A stretch of 64,000 nt of DNA from NCBI GenBank assembly GCA_963841455.1, contig CAWJCU010000014.1, positions 1 through 64,000 on the forward strand, written 5' to 3'. Below, piece by piece: positions 51,312-59,609 of the stretch. The notes under the pieces were generated by a model. That model made no database searches. It saw only the letters and a program-made list of their open reading frames with translations, and was not told where the DNA came from. The stretch's first letter is position 1, and every line of letters begins with the position of its first letter. A program made the translations under genes and the position numbers. The stretch comes from JAWVFM01 sp963841455 (lineage in GTDB: Bacteria > Actinomycetota > Thermoleophilia > Solirubrobacterales > 70-9).

Positions 51312-51413
51312 CCGTAGCCTCCAAATGGGCCCCCGCGGCCGGAAGAGCCGCGAGAACTTGGTGATCGCTGCCTACTCCTACGGATGCCTGCGGCTGGGCA
51401 CAAGAGGCTTCGT

Positions 51414-51440
51414 GAAGTTGCGCAAGGACTGCGCAACTTC
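51414..51440. repeat. Perfect 10-bp inverted repeat upstream of the BldC-like gene
   Basis: GAAGTTGCGC, 7-base loop, GCGCAACTTC; flanking bases extend it further with mismatches (AGGC/GCCT). It lies between the stop of the MerR-type gene and the start of the BldC-like gene. There is no T-run, so it could be an operator rather than a terminator. The rest of 51312-51515 shows no gene. Confidence 0.5.
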
Positions 51441-51515
51441 GGAGGCCCTAGGGTGCGCAGAATGCGCGGGTCGGCGCGGTTTGGCCGGGTTCTTGCAGGG
51501 TTGTGAGGGGCGGCT

Positions 51516-52376
51516 CTAGACCGCGTCGAGCTCGACGGCGGCTGGTGCCTCTCCGGGCGCTGTCAGCTCGCCGAGAGCAGCGATCGCCTCGGCCGGACCG
51601 TCGCCGAGGGAGGGGATCCCGCCGCTGCCGCTAACGAGACGAGCCGCGCGGTAGGAGCCGATGCGAGCGCCCGGGGCGCCCGCGAGGACCCGCCGCAGCG
51701 GGTTGCCCACGACGTCGAGGCTCGCTGCGCTGCCGCAGATGACCACGGCGGTCGGCCGCAGCGCGCGAACCGCGTTCGCGAAGCGGGCTGCGGGAAGATC
51801 GACGGAGAGCAGGAGGACGCGCATGCCGGCGCGGCGGCAGAAGAGCTCGAGGGCCTGGACGTAGACGCCCTCGACCCCGAGTGGCGAGCCCGAGTCGAGA
51901 AGGAGCGCCCCTTCCGGACGGGTTGCCGCGGGGGAGAGGCGGCGCGCAGCGTGCAGCCAGCCGATCGCCCAGCGGCAGGCATGCTCGAGCTCGGCCTCGC
52001 GGCCGGCCCTCGCCGCCGCGAGCTCGAGGGCGGGGAGGAGGAGCTCGTCGACGCTTCGCTCGACCGAGCGCAGGGCCGTCGACTCCTCGAGCTCGCGGTC
52101 CGCGGCGACCTCGTCGAAGCTGTCGAAGGCGCGAAGCAGGCGTGTGGGGGAGGCGGGGCCGCGCCCCCGCGTGCGGACGATCGCCACCGCCGAGGAGATG
52201 TTCCCGGTTTCGCCGAGCGCCTCGCGGAGCGCCTCGATCTCCGACAGCTCGTACTGGCGATGGTTCCCCTCCGTGCGGCGCGGGTGCGGGAACCCGAGGC
52301 GTCGCTCCCAGGTGCGCAGGGTGCTCGGGCTCACCCCGAGAAGCTCTGCGGCAGCGCTTGTTCGAATTCCGCTCAT
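51516..52376 (-). CDS. MerR-type regulator with cobalamin-binding-like domain
   Basis: 286 residues. N-terminal MerR HTH: IRTSAAAELLGVSPSTLRTW, then RRTEGNHRQYELSEIEAL. The rest resembles the helical plus Rossmann B12-binding module of light-responsive CarH/LitR-type regulators (MRVLLLSVDLP, LRPTAVVICGSAAS), but the His of the DxHxxG cobalamin motif is not seen, so the ligand may differ or be absent. Start ATG 52376. An operator would be expected nearby. Confidence 0.75.
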   Translation of the reverse strand: MSGIRTSAAAELLGVSPSTLRTWERRLGFPHPRRTEGNHRQYELSEIEALREALGETGNISSAVAIVRTRGRGPASPTRLLRAFDSFDEVAADRELEESTALRSVERSVDELLLPALELAAARAGREAELEHACRWAIGWLHAARRLSPAATRPEGALLLDSGSPLGVEGVYVQALELFCRRAGMRVLLLSVDLPAARFANAVRALRPTAVVICGSAASLDVVGNPLRRVLAGAPGARIGSYRAARLVSGSGGIPSLGDGPAEAIAALGELTAPGEAPAAVELDAV

Positions 52377-52462
52377 GAATCGCGTGGGAGGGAGGCGCGT
52401 CCGGCGCCGGCCGGGCAATCGAAGCAGCTTTTCGCCGCTTTGTGGTGCTTTCCCCGCGGCTG

Positions 52463-53425
52463 CTAGCGGTCTTGCAGCCACGCCGGGCGGGCGCCGTCGG
52501 CGATCACCACCGACTCCCCGGCCGCCTTCGCCGCGTAGCTCGCCTCCTCGGCGCGGGCGAGCAGCGTCTCCGAATCGCGGCCGTGCTCGGGGCAGGACGC
52601 GACGCCGACGGCGATGTCGACGCGGGGCCCGTCGGACCCCTGTGCGCCCTCGACGAGCCCGACCAGCCGCTCGGCGACGGGTAACGCCGGGATCGGCCCC
52701 TGGTGCGGCAGCAGCAGGCACAGCTCGTCGTCCTCGAGCCGGAACGCGCGGTCGACGGCGCGCACCTGGCGCGAGACGACCCCGGCGACGGCGGCGAGCA
52801 TGCGGTCGCCGGCGCGACGGCCGTACGCCTCGTTGATCCGTCCGAGCCCGTCGATGTCCACGAGGAGGACGCTGAAGGGGGTGCCGTAGCGGCGTTCTGC
52901 GGCGATCATCGCTCGCATCCACTCATCGAGCTCGGCCGAGCCGGGAAGGCCGGTCAGCCGGTCGCGGGCCGCCTCGCCCGCCAGCTCGGTGACCAGATCG
53001 GAGGTCAGCGTCGCGTGGATGCCTCCGAAGATCTCGGCGAGTCGGCGCGCGGATGCGGCGAGCTCGTCCGAGTCCTCGGGGCCGAGGTTGTCGCGAAGGG
53101 CGGCGATCAGCAGGGCGTGCAGCGCCGCGAGGTCGCGCGGGAGCAGCGACGCCGCGTCCTCGGTCGTTCGTCGCAGGCGGCGAAGACCGGCGGCGCGCGC
53201 AGCGTGGCTCGGGTCGACCCCTGCCACCCGGGCGAGCTCGGCGTCGCCGAGCGCTCGCAGAATGTCGCCGATCAACCGCGGAGCCTCGCGCGCGAGCAGG
53301 CCGACCTCGATGCGCTCGACCTCCTCGAGCGGGGTCCGCTCGATCAGGTCGACGAGCCACGCCTTCGCGAGGTCATCGCGGTCCCGCTGGATGCGGGCGA
53401 TCGCCGACGTCTGCTCCTCGGGCAA
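52463..53425 (-). CDS. GGDEF domain protein with degenerate motif
   Basis: 320 residues. An N-terminal helical sensor-like domain (about 1-145), then a diguanylate-cyclase fold: RDRLTGLPGSAELDEWM, LLVDIDGLGRINEAYG, and the signature region FRLEDDELCLLLP. The GGDEF motif reads EDDEL at residues 231-235 (bases 52721-52735). The two glycines needed for GTP binding are lost, so catalysis is unlikely; it may bind GTP or act as a regulator. TTG start at 53425. Divergent from the SpoIIE gene. Confidence 0.85.
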   Translation of the reverse strand: MPEEQTSAIARIQRDRDDLAKAWLVDLIERTPLEEVERIEVGLLAREAPRLIGDILRALGDAELARVAGVDPSHAARAAGLRRLRRTTEDAASLLPRDLAALHALLIAALRDNLGPEDSDELAASARRLAEIFGGIHATLTSDLVTELAGEAARDRLTGLPGSAELDEWMRAMIAAERRYGTPFSVLLVDIDGLGRINEAYGRRAGDRMLAAVAGVVSRQVRAVDRAFRLEDDELCLLLPHQGPIPALPVAERLVGLVEGAQGSDGPRVDIAVGVASCPEHGRDSETLLARAEEASYAAKAAGESVVIADGARPAWLQDR

Positions 53426-53487
53426 GGCCAGCCAAAAGTTAGTCCGAGCGTCGGTCGGCGAGCCCTCGACATCTACACTCGCCCACG

Positions 53488-54705
53488 GTGGAAGGAGAGG
53501 ATCCGAGCTCGAGGGCGGAGGAGGCGGGCGGTCCCGCGCGCGGCGTCGGCGGCGATGAGCTCATCGGCGCGACCCTGGAGGGCCTGCGCAGGGCGGCGAT
53601 CGAGGTCGAGCAGATCGCCACGGCGGCCGAGACGCTCCAGCGCGCGCTGCTCCCCGCCGACCTGGCGGTCGTTCCGGGACTCAGCTTCGCGGGTCGCTAC
53701 ATCGCGTCCGGGGAGGAGACCCAGGTCGGTGGCGACTGGTACGACGTGATGGCGCTGCGCGACGGCAAGGCCGGTATCGCTATCGGCGACGTCGTCGGCC
53801 ACGGGATCCACGCCGCCAGCCGGATGGCGAGGCTTCAGAGCGCGGTCAGGGCCTTTGCGCTCGAGGGGCTGCGCCCGGGCCTGGTGCTGGAGAGGACGAG
53901 CTGGTTCGCCTTCGAGGACGAGCGCCCGACCATGGCGACGATGCTTTACGCGGTGCTCGACCCCGACTCCGGCACCCTCCGCGCCGCGAGCGCTGCGCAT
54001 CCGCCGCCGCTCATCATCGATCCCTCCGGGGATGCGACCTTCGCCGAGGGGCCGCGGGGCAGCCCGCTCGGCGCCAGGCAGTACCCGACCTACGAGGAGA
54101 GCGTGGTGGCCGTCGAGCCCGGGTCGGCGATCGTCCTCTACACCGACGGCCTGGTCGAGCGGCCCGGCGTGTCGCTGGACGAGGGCCTCGGTCGCCTTCG
54201 CGACATCGCGGGCTCCCTTCCACCCGGTCCGGAGGCCCTCTGCGAGGAGATCGTAGAGGCCTCCCTCGCCGGCGGGCGGCCGCGGGACGACGTCGCCGTG
54301 CTGGTCGCGCGGCTCGACCTGCCGCTCGCCGAGCGGCTGGAGCTCGGCGTCGAAGCCGACCCGCAATCGCTCGCCCGCGTACGGCGCTCGCTCGCCCGCT
54401 GGCTCCGCGAGGTCGGAGTTGACGGCAGCGACGCTTACGAGCTCATCGTTGCGTGCGGCGAGGCGTGCGCGAACGCCGTCGCCCACGCCTATCCCGTGGG
54501 CCGCGCCCACTTCGAGGTGGAGGCCGGCCGCGACGCAGGCGCGATCGAGATCATCGTTCGCGACTACGGCAGCTGGCGCGAGCCCAGCAGCCCGCACTCG
54601 CGCGGCCTGCGGCTGATGGAGCAGCTGGCCGATTCGGTCGAGATCGACCGCTCGGCGAGCGGCACAACGGTCAAGATCCGCAAGCGCGTGGGGGCGACTG
54701 CATGA
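53488..54705 (+). CDS. SpoIIE-type PP2C phosphatase with C-terminal HATPase (anti-sigma-like) domain
   Basis: 405 residues. PP2C/SpoIIE domain at about 55-270: QVGGDWYDVM, IAIGDVVGHGIHAA, and the metal aspartate GRPRDDVAVLV. The C-terminal 120 residues match a RsbW/SpoIIAB-type kinase: CGEACANAVAHAYP is the N-box and YGSWREPSSPHSRGLRLM follows. Such proteins act in partner switching that frees stress sigma factors. The GTG start is 62 bp from the GGDEF gene. The STAS gene overlaps the stop by 4 bp and is the likely target. Confidence 0.88.
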   Translation: MEGEDPSSRAEEAGGPARGVGGDELIGATLEGLRRAAIEVEQIATAAETLQRALLPADLAVVPGLSFAGRYIASGEETQVGGDWYDVMALRDGKAGIAIGDVVGHGIHAASRMARLQSAVRAFALEGLRPGLVLERTSWFAFEDERPTMATMLYAVLDPDSGTLRAASAAHPPPLIIDPSGDATFAEGPRGSPLGARQYPTYEESVVAVEPGSAIVLYTDGLVERPGVSLDEGLGRLRDIAGSLPPGPEALCEEIVEASLAGGRPRDDVAVLVARLDLPLAERLELGVEADPQSLARVRRSLARWLREVGVDGSDAYELIVACGEACANAVAHAYPVGRAHFEVEAGRDAGAIEIIVRDYGSWREPSSPHSRGLRLMEQLADSVEIDRSASGTTVKIRKRVGATA

Positions 54706-55073
54706 GGAGCCGGCTCGCCGACCTCGACGTCGAGTCGCTCGACGGGATCGTCATCGCCCGCATCTCGGGCGAGATCGACTCCTCCAACGCGGGCGACCTG
54801 CGCATGGCGTTGCTGGAGGGGCTCTCGAACTCGGTCGTGGGCATGGTCCTCGACCTGACCGACGCGACCTATGTCGACAGCACCGGCATCGCGCTCTGTT
54901 TCGAGCTCGCGCGGGGGCTCGAGGCACGCCGCCAGGCGCTCCGGCTCGTCGTCGCCGCGGACGGGCCCGTTCGCCGCGTTCTCGAGCTCTGCGCGATCGG
55001 CACCGTGGCGCCCGTCGTGGAGAACGCGGCCGCCGCGATCGCGGCCCTTCGTTCGGGGCCTTCCAGCACGTAA
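54702..55073 (+). CDS. STAS-domain anti-sigma factor antagonist
   Basis: 123 residues: RISGEIDSSNAGDL, VLDLTDATYVDSTGIAL with the phosphorylatable Ser at S60, and a final helix. This is the RsbV/SpoIIAA family, which binds the RsbW-type kinase when dephosphorylated. It starts inside the end of the SpoIIE gene (ATGA overlap), so the two form a phosphatase-kinase/antagonist pair. No sigma-factor gene is adjacent. Confidence 0.9.
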   Translation: MRSRLADLDVESLDGIVIARISGEIDSSNAGDLRMALLEGLSNSVVGMVLDLTDATYVDSTGIALCFELARGLEARRQALRLVVAADGPVRRVLELCAIGTVAPVVENAAAAIAALRSGPSST

Positions 55074-55078
55074 GTTGC

Positions 55079-55097
55079 GGCCGCCTTCGGCGGTCTT
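55079..55097 (+). terminator. Stem-loop terminator after the STAS gene
   Basis: GGCCGCC-TTC-GGCGGTC followed by TTA, 6 bp after the stop codon. A stable GC stem with a short T stretch; acts for the plus strand. Confidence 0.55.
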
Positions 55098-55142
55098 ACA
55101 TGCTGCTTTCGGAGCTATCGCTCCTCACCGGCTCACCTGCGC

Positions 55143-56004
55143 TCAGCCTCCGGTGGTGGCGGTCCAGGAGACCTTGAACCGCTCGAGCGCGGTCGCCAGT
55201 CGGGGCGCGGCGCCGTTGTGGCCGGCCGCGAGGACCTCGGCGAGGCGCGTCGCGAACGCCTGCGCGAGGAGGAGCTCGCCCCGTCCGGCGGGGCGGCTCG
55301 CGCGAACGGCGAAGCACATGATGCCCACGAGCCGCCCGGCGGCCATCGGGGCGACGACTGCGGTGCGGCCGGTGCGATGCCTCCGCGGCCGGCTGGTCGA
55401 GGAGCACGAGCTGCGCCCGGCGCTCGAGCGCTGCGCGGCCGATCGGCCCCTCTCCGAGCGCCAGGACCTCGGGGGCGGCCGCGAGAGCGGTTCCGGTCCC
55501 CCCGCTCGAAGCCGTGCGGCGAAGCGTCATTCCGTCTTCGTCGGCGAGATAGACGCTCGCCGCGTCCACCTCGTGCAGGTCGACGAGGCCGTCGACGATG
55601 CCCTGGAGGTCCGCCGCCTTCGCCGGGGCGTCGGGGACGGCCGCGAAGGCGGCGGTGGGGGCGCCGAGGCGGGCCCTCGCCGGATTCGGGACCGGGGGCC
55701 CGGCCTCAGGCTCGGCGTTCGCGTCGGAGATCTCGTTTCGCTGAAGCGCGAGGGCCACCGCCTGCGAGCGGGTCGATGCCCCGAGCTTCGCCATGGCGTT
55801 GCGCACGTGCGTGCGGACGGTCTCGGGGGAGAGCACGAGCTGACCTGCGATGTCGGCGCCGCTCAGGCCGGTCGCCAGGAGGCCGAGGATCTCGCTCTCC
55901 CTCGCGGTCAACGAGGCGTCGCGGCGGCGCCCTCCGGCGGACCCGCTTGCCCTGCTGGGCGGGGTGACGGGAGAAGCGTATTCCGGGTTGCCGGTCGAGG
56001 TCAA
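55143..56004 (-). pseudogene. LuxR-type regulator with GAF domain, frameshifted
   Basis: About 286 residues when joined. From TTG 56004 (AAAGG site upstream): a LuxR HTH near the N-terminus (TARESEILGLLATGLSG, VRTHVRNAMAKLGASTRSQA), then a GAF domain (VDLHEVDAASVYLADEDG, and LGEGPIGRAALERRAQLVLLD). After about base 55380 the sense continues in another frame (RTGRTAVVAPMAAGRLVGIM, RGELLLAQAFATRLAEVL) to 55143. One base is gained or lost near 55370-55385. The N-terminal HTH position is unusual for this family. Sequencing error or recent loss. Confidence 0.75.
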
Positions 56005-56294
56005 TGAGACGCCTTTCTGCGGGTTGAGTCCCTGTCGCCCCGGGGTCCCACCCGTGGCCGATGCCAAGGTACCACTACTCGCTTTGCGGTAATGCAAATC
56101 CCCTATCGACCGTATTTCAGGCGCCTGTAGCTTGACTCGGGGAACTAATGGCCTTTTAGTACGCCCGTCCGAGAAAACCGGGGCGGCGAGAAATGCTCTT
56201 CCAACCGTCCCGCAAGAGTGCCGTCGCATCTTGCACGGCAATGGGGGTGATTGGCATCTACCCGACGGAAACCAGGCGAAGCGATCGCGCGTCC
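56005..56294. other. Intergenic region between the LuxR-GAF gene and the LPxTG gene
   Basis: Divergent spacer of 290 bp that should carry both promoters. An AT-richer segment is near 56090-56170. A longer reading of the LPxTG gene could begin at ATG 56193. I see no RNA gene or clear operator here. Confidence 0.4.
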
Positions 56295-56582
56295 ATGCGG
56301 CGTGGCTCGCTCCGCAAGCGAAATCGAGTCCTTGCGCTCGTGGCCGCCGGAGTGCTCGCGGCCCCGGCGACGGCGGTGGCGTCGAGTCCGGCCGACGCGC
56401 AGTACGCGTCCGGCCCGAGCGCGCAGATCGGCGGCGGCGCACCGCGAGCAGTGAGTACGGGCGGAGGCGGATCCCTGCCGTTCACGGGCTTCGACGCCGG
56501 CCTTCTGGCGGCGATCGGGGGTGGACTGCTCGTCGGAGGGACGATCCTTCACCGCAGGCAGCGCCAACGGGAGCACGCCTAG
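56295..56582 (+). CDS. Small LPxTG-type cell-wall-anchored protein
   Basis: 95 residues. Basic N-terminus and hydrophobic core (LALVAAGVLAAPATAVA) form a signal peptide. A short Gly/Ser/Ala-rich region follows, then the sorting signal LPFTG at 61-65, a hydrophobic segment and the basic tail HRRQRQREHA. This is the standard layout of a sortase substrate. The mature part is only about 30 residues. ATG 56295 chosen for the signal peptide; ATG 56193 is an alternative. Its TAG is directly followed by the GTG of the sugar transferase gene. Confidence 0.7.
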   Translation: MRRGSLRKRNRVLALVAAGVLAAPATAVASSPADAQYASGPSAQIGGGAPRAVSTGGGGSLPFTGFDAGLLAAIGGGLLVGGTILHRRQRQREHA

Positions 56583-58022
56583 GTGTCACCGCGGACCCCG
56601 GCGACCTCCGCCGTCTCGTCGGCGGGCCTGCCGGCGCTGAAGGCGCAACGGCTGGTCGACCTGATCGCGCTTCGGATTGCACCGGCGTTGGCCGGCGCTC
56701 TTATCGCCTGGTCGCATTTCGGGTCCATCGGTATGGCGGCGATCGTCCTCGTCTCCCTTGTGCTGGCTGGGAGGATGGTCGAGCGATCCCGCCTTCCCTT
56801 GCATTTGATCTCGGGTGCTCGAGTCGTCCTCGCGGCGTCCGGACCGGTTCTCGGGGCGGCGTTCGCGTGGCTAATTTTCCTCGCCGCCGGCGAGGCCGAG
56901 TCGTTTCGCGATTTCGCTCCTGTCGTCATCGGCGCGTGGCTCCTGCTCGCCCTGGGCGCCTGGGTGAAGGTCCGTGCCGCGGAGCATATGGGCGCCCGCG
57001 TGGCCGTAATCGGCTCGGCGGGCTTCGCGCGGGATCTCGCCACTGAGCTGGAAGCCGCCGACGTCGGCGGCTACTCGGTGGTGGGTTGGATCGGTCAGGA
57101 CGCACCGCATGCGGGCAACACGTCGATCGGCCGCCTGTCATCGACCGCCGACATGCGCGAGGCCGTCCTTCGCTATGGCATCGATCTCTTGGTGGTCGCT
57201 CCCCCGGCGTCGGCTCGCGCCGATACCGAGCGTGAGTCCTATGAGGTGGCGGCCGGTGCGTGTCTCGATCTGCCCGTGCGCCTGATCGACGCGAATCAGC
57301 TCTACGAGGAGCTCCTGGGTCACGTTCCGCTCGGGACGATCGACGCCGCCTGGTTCCGCTACATCATGCACCCGCGCTTTACGACCACGCCGGGCGCGCT
57401 CGGACGTGCGTTCGACGTCGTCGTCGGATCGCTCATGGCCGTGGTGGCGGCTCCCATCCTTGCCATCGCTGCGGTTGCGATCAAGCTTGAGGATGGAGGC
57501 ACCGTCCTCTATCGCCAGCGCCGCCTCGGCGAGTACGGCGAGCCGTTCGACATCATCAAGTTGCGGACCATGCGCATGGACGCGGAGGCCGATGGCGAGC
57601 CGCGGTGGTCGCAAACGGGCGACGAGCGCGTCACCGCGGTTGGCAGGGTGCTGCGGCGCACCCATATCGACGAGCTTCCTCAGCTGTGGAACGTCGTTCG
57701 GGGACAGATGACGCTGGTCGGGCCTCGCCCGGAACGGCCCGAGATTGCCGTCGACCTCGAGAAGCGGTTCCTCCACTATCGCCGCCGCAGCCTGGTCAAG
57801 CCCGGGCTCACCGGCTGGGCGCAGGTCCGCTGTGGCTACGCGGGCTCGGAATCCGGCACGGCCTGGAAGCTGTGCCACGACCTCTTCTACGTCAAGCACC
57901 GCTCTTTCCTGGTGGACGTGCTGATCCTGATCCAGACGGGCTTCGAGGCCACCCGCGATGCGCATCGGGCGCTGCGGGCACCGCGACGGCGGTTCATCGT
58001 CGATGGGCAGCGTGGTGTCTGA
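56583..58022 (+). CDS. Polyprenyl-phosphate sugar-1-phosphate transferase (WcaJ/EpsB-like)
   Basis: 479 residues. Four or five N-terminal membrane segments, a CoA-binding-like Rossmann part (VAVIGSAGFARDLATELEAA), one more membrane segment, and the C-terminal bacterial sugar-transferase domain: KLEDGGTVLYRQRRLGEYG, IIKLRTMRMDAEADG, the catalytic region RRTHIDELPQLWNV and VGPRPERPEI, then KPGLTGWAQVRCGY. It starts polysaccharide synthesis by moving a sugar phosphate to undecaprenyl phosphate. It is far from the main locus but probably serves it. Confidence 0.9.
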   Translation: MSPRTPATSAVSSAGLPALKAQRLVDLIALRIAPALAGALIAWSHFGSIGMAAIVLVSLVLAGRMVERSRLPLHLISGARVVLAASGPVLGAAFAWLIFLAAGEAESFRDFAPVVIGAWLLLALGAWVKVRAAEHMGARVAVIGSAGFARDLATELEAADVGGYSVVGWIGQDAPHAGNTSIGRLSSTADMREAVLRYGIDLLVVAPPASARADTERESYEVAAGACLDLPVRLIDANQLYEELLGHVPLGTIDAAWFRYIMHPRFTTTPGALGRAFDVVVGSLMAVVAAPILAIAAVAIKLEDGGTVLYRQRRLGEYGEPFDIIKLRTMRMDAEADGEPRWSQTGDERVTAVGRVLRRTHIDELPQLWNVVRGQMTLVGPRPERPEIAVDLEKRFLHYRRRSLVKPGLTGWAQVRCGYAGSESGTAWKLCHDLFYVKHRSFLVDVLILIQTGFEATRDAHRALRAPRRRFIVDGQRGV

Positions 58023-58314
58023 GGAGCCCCGCTACGTGGCCGGCGGCGTCGGGGCCCTCGTTGACGAGGCGAGCTCGGATGCGGGCGCGGCGCGCGCCCT
58101 CCCGGCCGCACCTCGCCGCCCGACGTCGCGCGAACGCGAGATCCTCGCCCTGCTGGCGACCGGTGCGACCGACAACGAGATCGCCGACATACTCGCGCTC
58201 TCGCCGGCCACGGTCCAGACCCACGTCCGCAACGCGAAGACGAAGCTCGGTGCCCGCACGCGCGCGCAGGCCGTCGCCCTTGCGATCGCCCACGGCATGA
58301 TCGTCCCGCGTTAG
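58003..58314 (+). CDS. Small LuxR-type HTH protein
   Basis: About 103 residues. HTH of the LuxR/NarL type in the C-terminal half: TSREREILALLATGATDNEI, TVQTHVRNAKTKLGARTRAQ. No receiver domain. It is similar over the HTH to the frameshifted regulator at 55.1-56.0 kb. The start is uncertain (ATG 58003 or GTG 58012) and overlaps the end of the sugar-transferase gene by about 20 bp. It may control the polysaccharide genes. Confidence 0.75.
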   Translation: MGSVVSEEPRYVAGGVGALVDEASSDAGAARALPAAPRRPTSREREILALLATGATDNEIADILALSPATVQTHVRNAKTKLGARTRAQAVALAIAHGMIVPR

Positions 58315-58468
58315 CCGAGACCGGAGAGAGCGCCCCGCTAGACCCTATGTCCCGGTGAACGTCCGACCGGGGCAATAGCCATAGGTCGGCACCCGGCAAG
58401 AAGCGGGTGAACAAGTGCGCCGCAGCTAGACCCTGCGGCGCGACCCAACTCCATAGGAGGGCGCCGAC
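58315..58468 (+). repeat. Left non-coding end of the IS110-type element
   Basis: 154 bp before the IS110 transposase. GCTAGACCCT occurs twice (near 58339 and 58427), and a CTATG / CATAG pair is also present. This fits the non-coding region that in IS110 elements gives rise to a bridge RNA. The true left end of the element cannot be fixed without a second copy. Confidence 0.4.
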
Positions 58469-59518
58469 ATGGCGAAGGCTAGGACCCTGGTGGGTCTGGA
58501 CGTGCATGCCGCGAAGGTTGTCGCGGCGATCCTCGACTCAGAGACCGGTGAGCTGCGCTTCCAGCGCCTCGGCGGCGAGTCGCGGCCCGTGGGCGATCTC
58601 TGCAGCTCGCTCGAGGCACCAGTGCGGGCGAGCTATGAGGCCGGACCAACCGGCTATGGCCTCGCCCGGGCGCTCAACGCCGCCGGCATCGAGTGCGTAG
58701 TCGCAGCACCGGGCAAGATCCCCCGCGGGGCGACCGACAAGCTGAAGACCGACCGCCGCGACGCCGAGCATCTGGTCCGCCTCTTGCTCGCCGGAAAGCT
58801 GCACCCGGTCCGGGTGCCCGGGCCGCCCGAGGAGGCGCTTCGCGACCTGGTCAGAGCCCGCGAGGACATTCGCCAGGACCTGATGCGAGCCCGCCACCGG
58901 CTCTCGAAGCTCCTGCTTCGCCACGAGGTTCGCTTCGACGGCCGCGCCTGGACCGAGCGCCATCGCGCCTGGCTGGCGAAGGTCGAACTATCCGAGGCCC
59001 CCGCCCAGGCGACCTTGCTCGACTATCGCGGAGCAGTCGAGGCGCTGATCCATCGAAAGGGAGAGCTCGAGCGCCAGATCACGGCGGCGATCCCCGACTG
59101 CCCCTGGGCGCGCGAGGTCGGGCGGCTGCGCTGCTTGCGCGGCGTCGACACCCTGACCGCGATCGGCCTCTGCTCGGAGATCGGCGACTTCGAGCGCTTC
59201 GCCAAGGCGGGGCAGTTGATGAGCTATCTCGGTCTGGTTCCTTCCGAGCACTCCTCGGGCGAGAGCAGGCGCTTGGGCTCGATCACCCGCTCGGGCTCTC
59301 GCCACGCAAGACGGCTGCTGGTCGAAGCCGCCTGGCACTATCGAAACCGACCGCGAATCGGACCCGAGCTCGGGCGCCGCCAGCAGGGCCAGCCCGCCGA
59401 GGTGATCGCGATCAGCTGGTCGACCCAGCGGCGCCTTCACCGCACCTGGTCGCGAATGCAGCAGCGCAACAAGCGCCGGACCCTGATCGCGAGGGTCACG
59501 TCGGTAGAAGTGGTGTAA
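58469..59518 (+). CDS. IS110-family transposase (DEDD)
   Basis: 349 residues. N-terminal DEDD/RuvC-like part: LVGLDVHAAKVVA (first Asp), YEAGPTGYGLARAL (Glu), KTDRRDAEHLVRLLLAG (Asp pair). C-terminal Transposase_20 part: LRCLRGVDTLTAIGL and YLGLVPSEHSSGES, with the serine of that fold. It has an AGGAGG-like site and ATG. The last codons (VEVV, stop) fall in the left repeat of the IS256 element inserted just there, so the natural C-terminus may be lost or altered. Confidence 0.88.
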   Translation: MAKARTLVGLDVHAAKVVAAILDSETGELRFQRLGGESRPVGDLCSSLEAPVRASYEAGPTGYGLARALNAAGIECVVAAPGKIPRGATDKLKTDRRDAEHLVRLLLAGKLHPVRVPGPPEEALRDLVRAREDIRQDLMRARHRLSKLLLRHEVRFDGRAWTERHRAWLAKVELSEAPAQATLLDYRGAVEALIHRKGELERQITAAIPDCPWAREVGRLRCLRGVDTLTAIGLCSEIGDFERFAKAGQLMSYLGLVPSEHSSGESRRLGSITRSGSRHARRLLVEAAWHYRNRPRIGPELGRRQQGQPAEVIAISWSTQRRLHRTWSRMQQRNKRRTLIARVTSVEVV

Positions 59519-59519
59519 C
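59507..59519 (+). repeat. IS256 left terminal inverted repeat
   Basis: GAAGTGGTGTAAC; its complement is at 60847-60859. It includes the stop codon used by the IS110 transposase in front. Confidence 0.85.
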
Positions 59520-59609
59520 GGGCACGTAGGGCCGGAACGAAGTTCCGGCCACCGCGGGCCCCAGACTCGTCGGTTGACCAGCAAGTCGACTGACGAAAGG
59601 AACACCACG

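Noticed and set aside
49678..51324. Longer HD-GYP protein starting upstream of the BldC-like gene
   Set aside because: The extension is out-of-frame translation of the BldC-like gene; ATG 51060 fits the membrane domain start.
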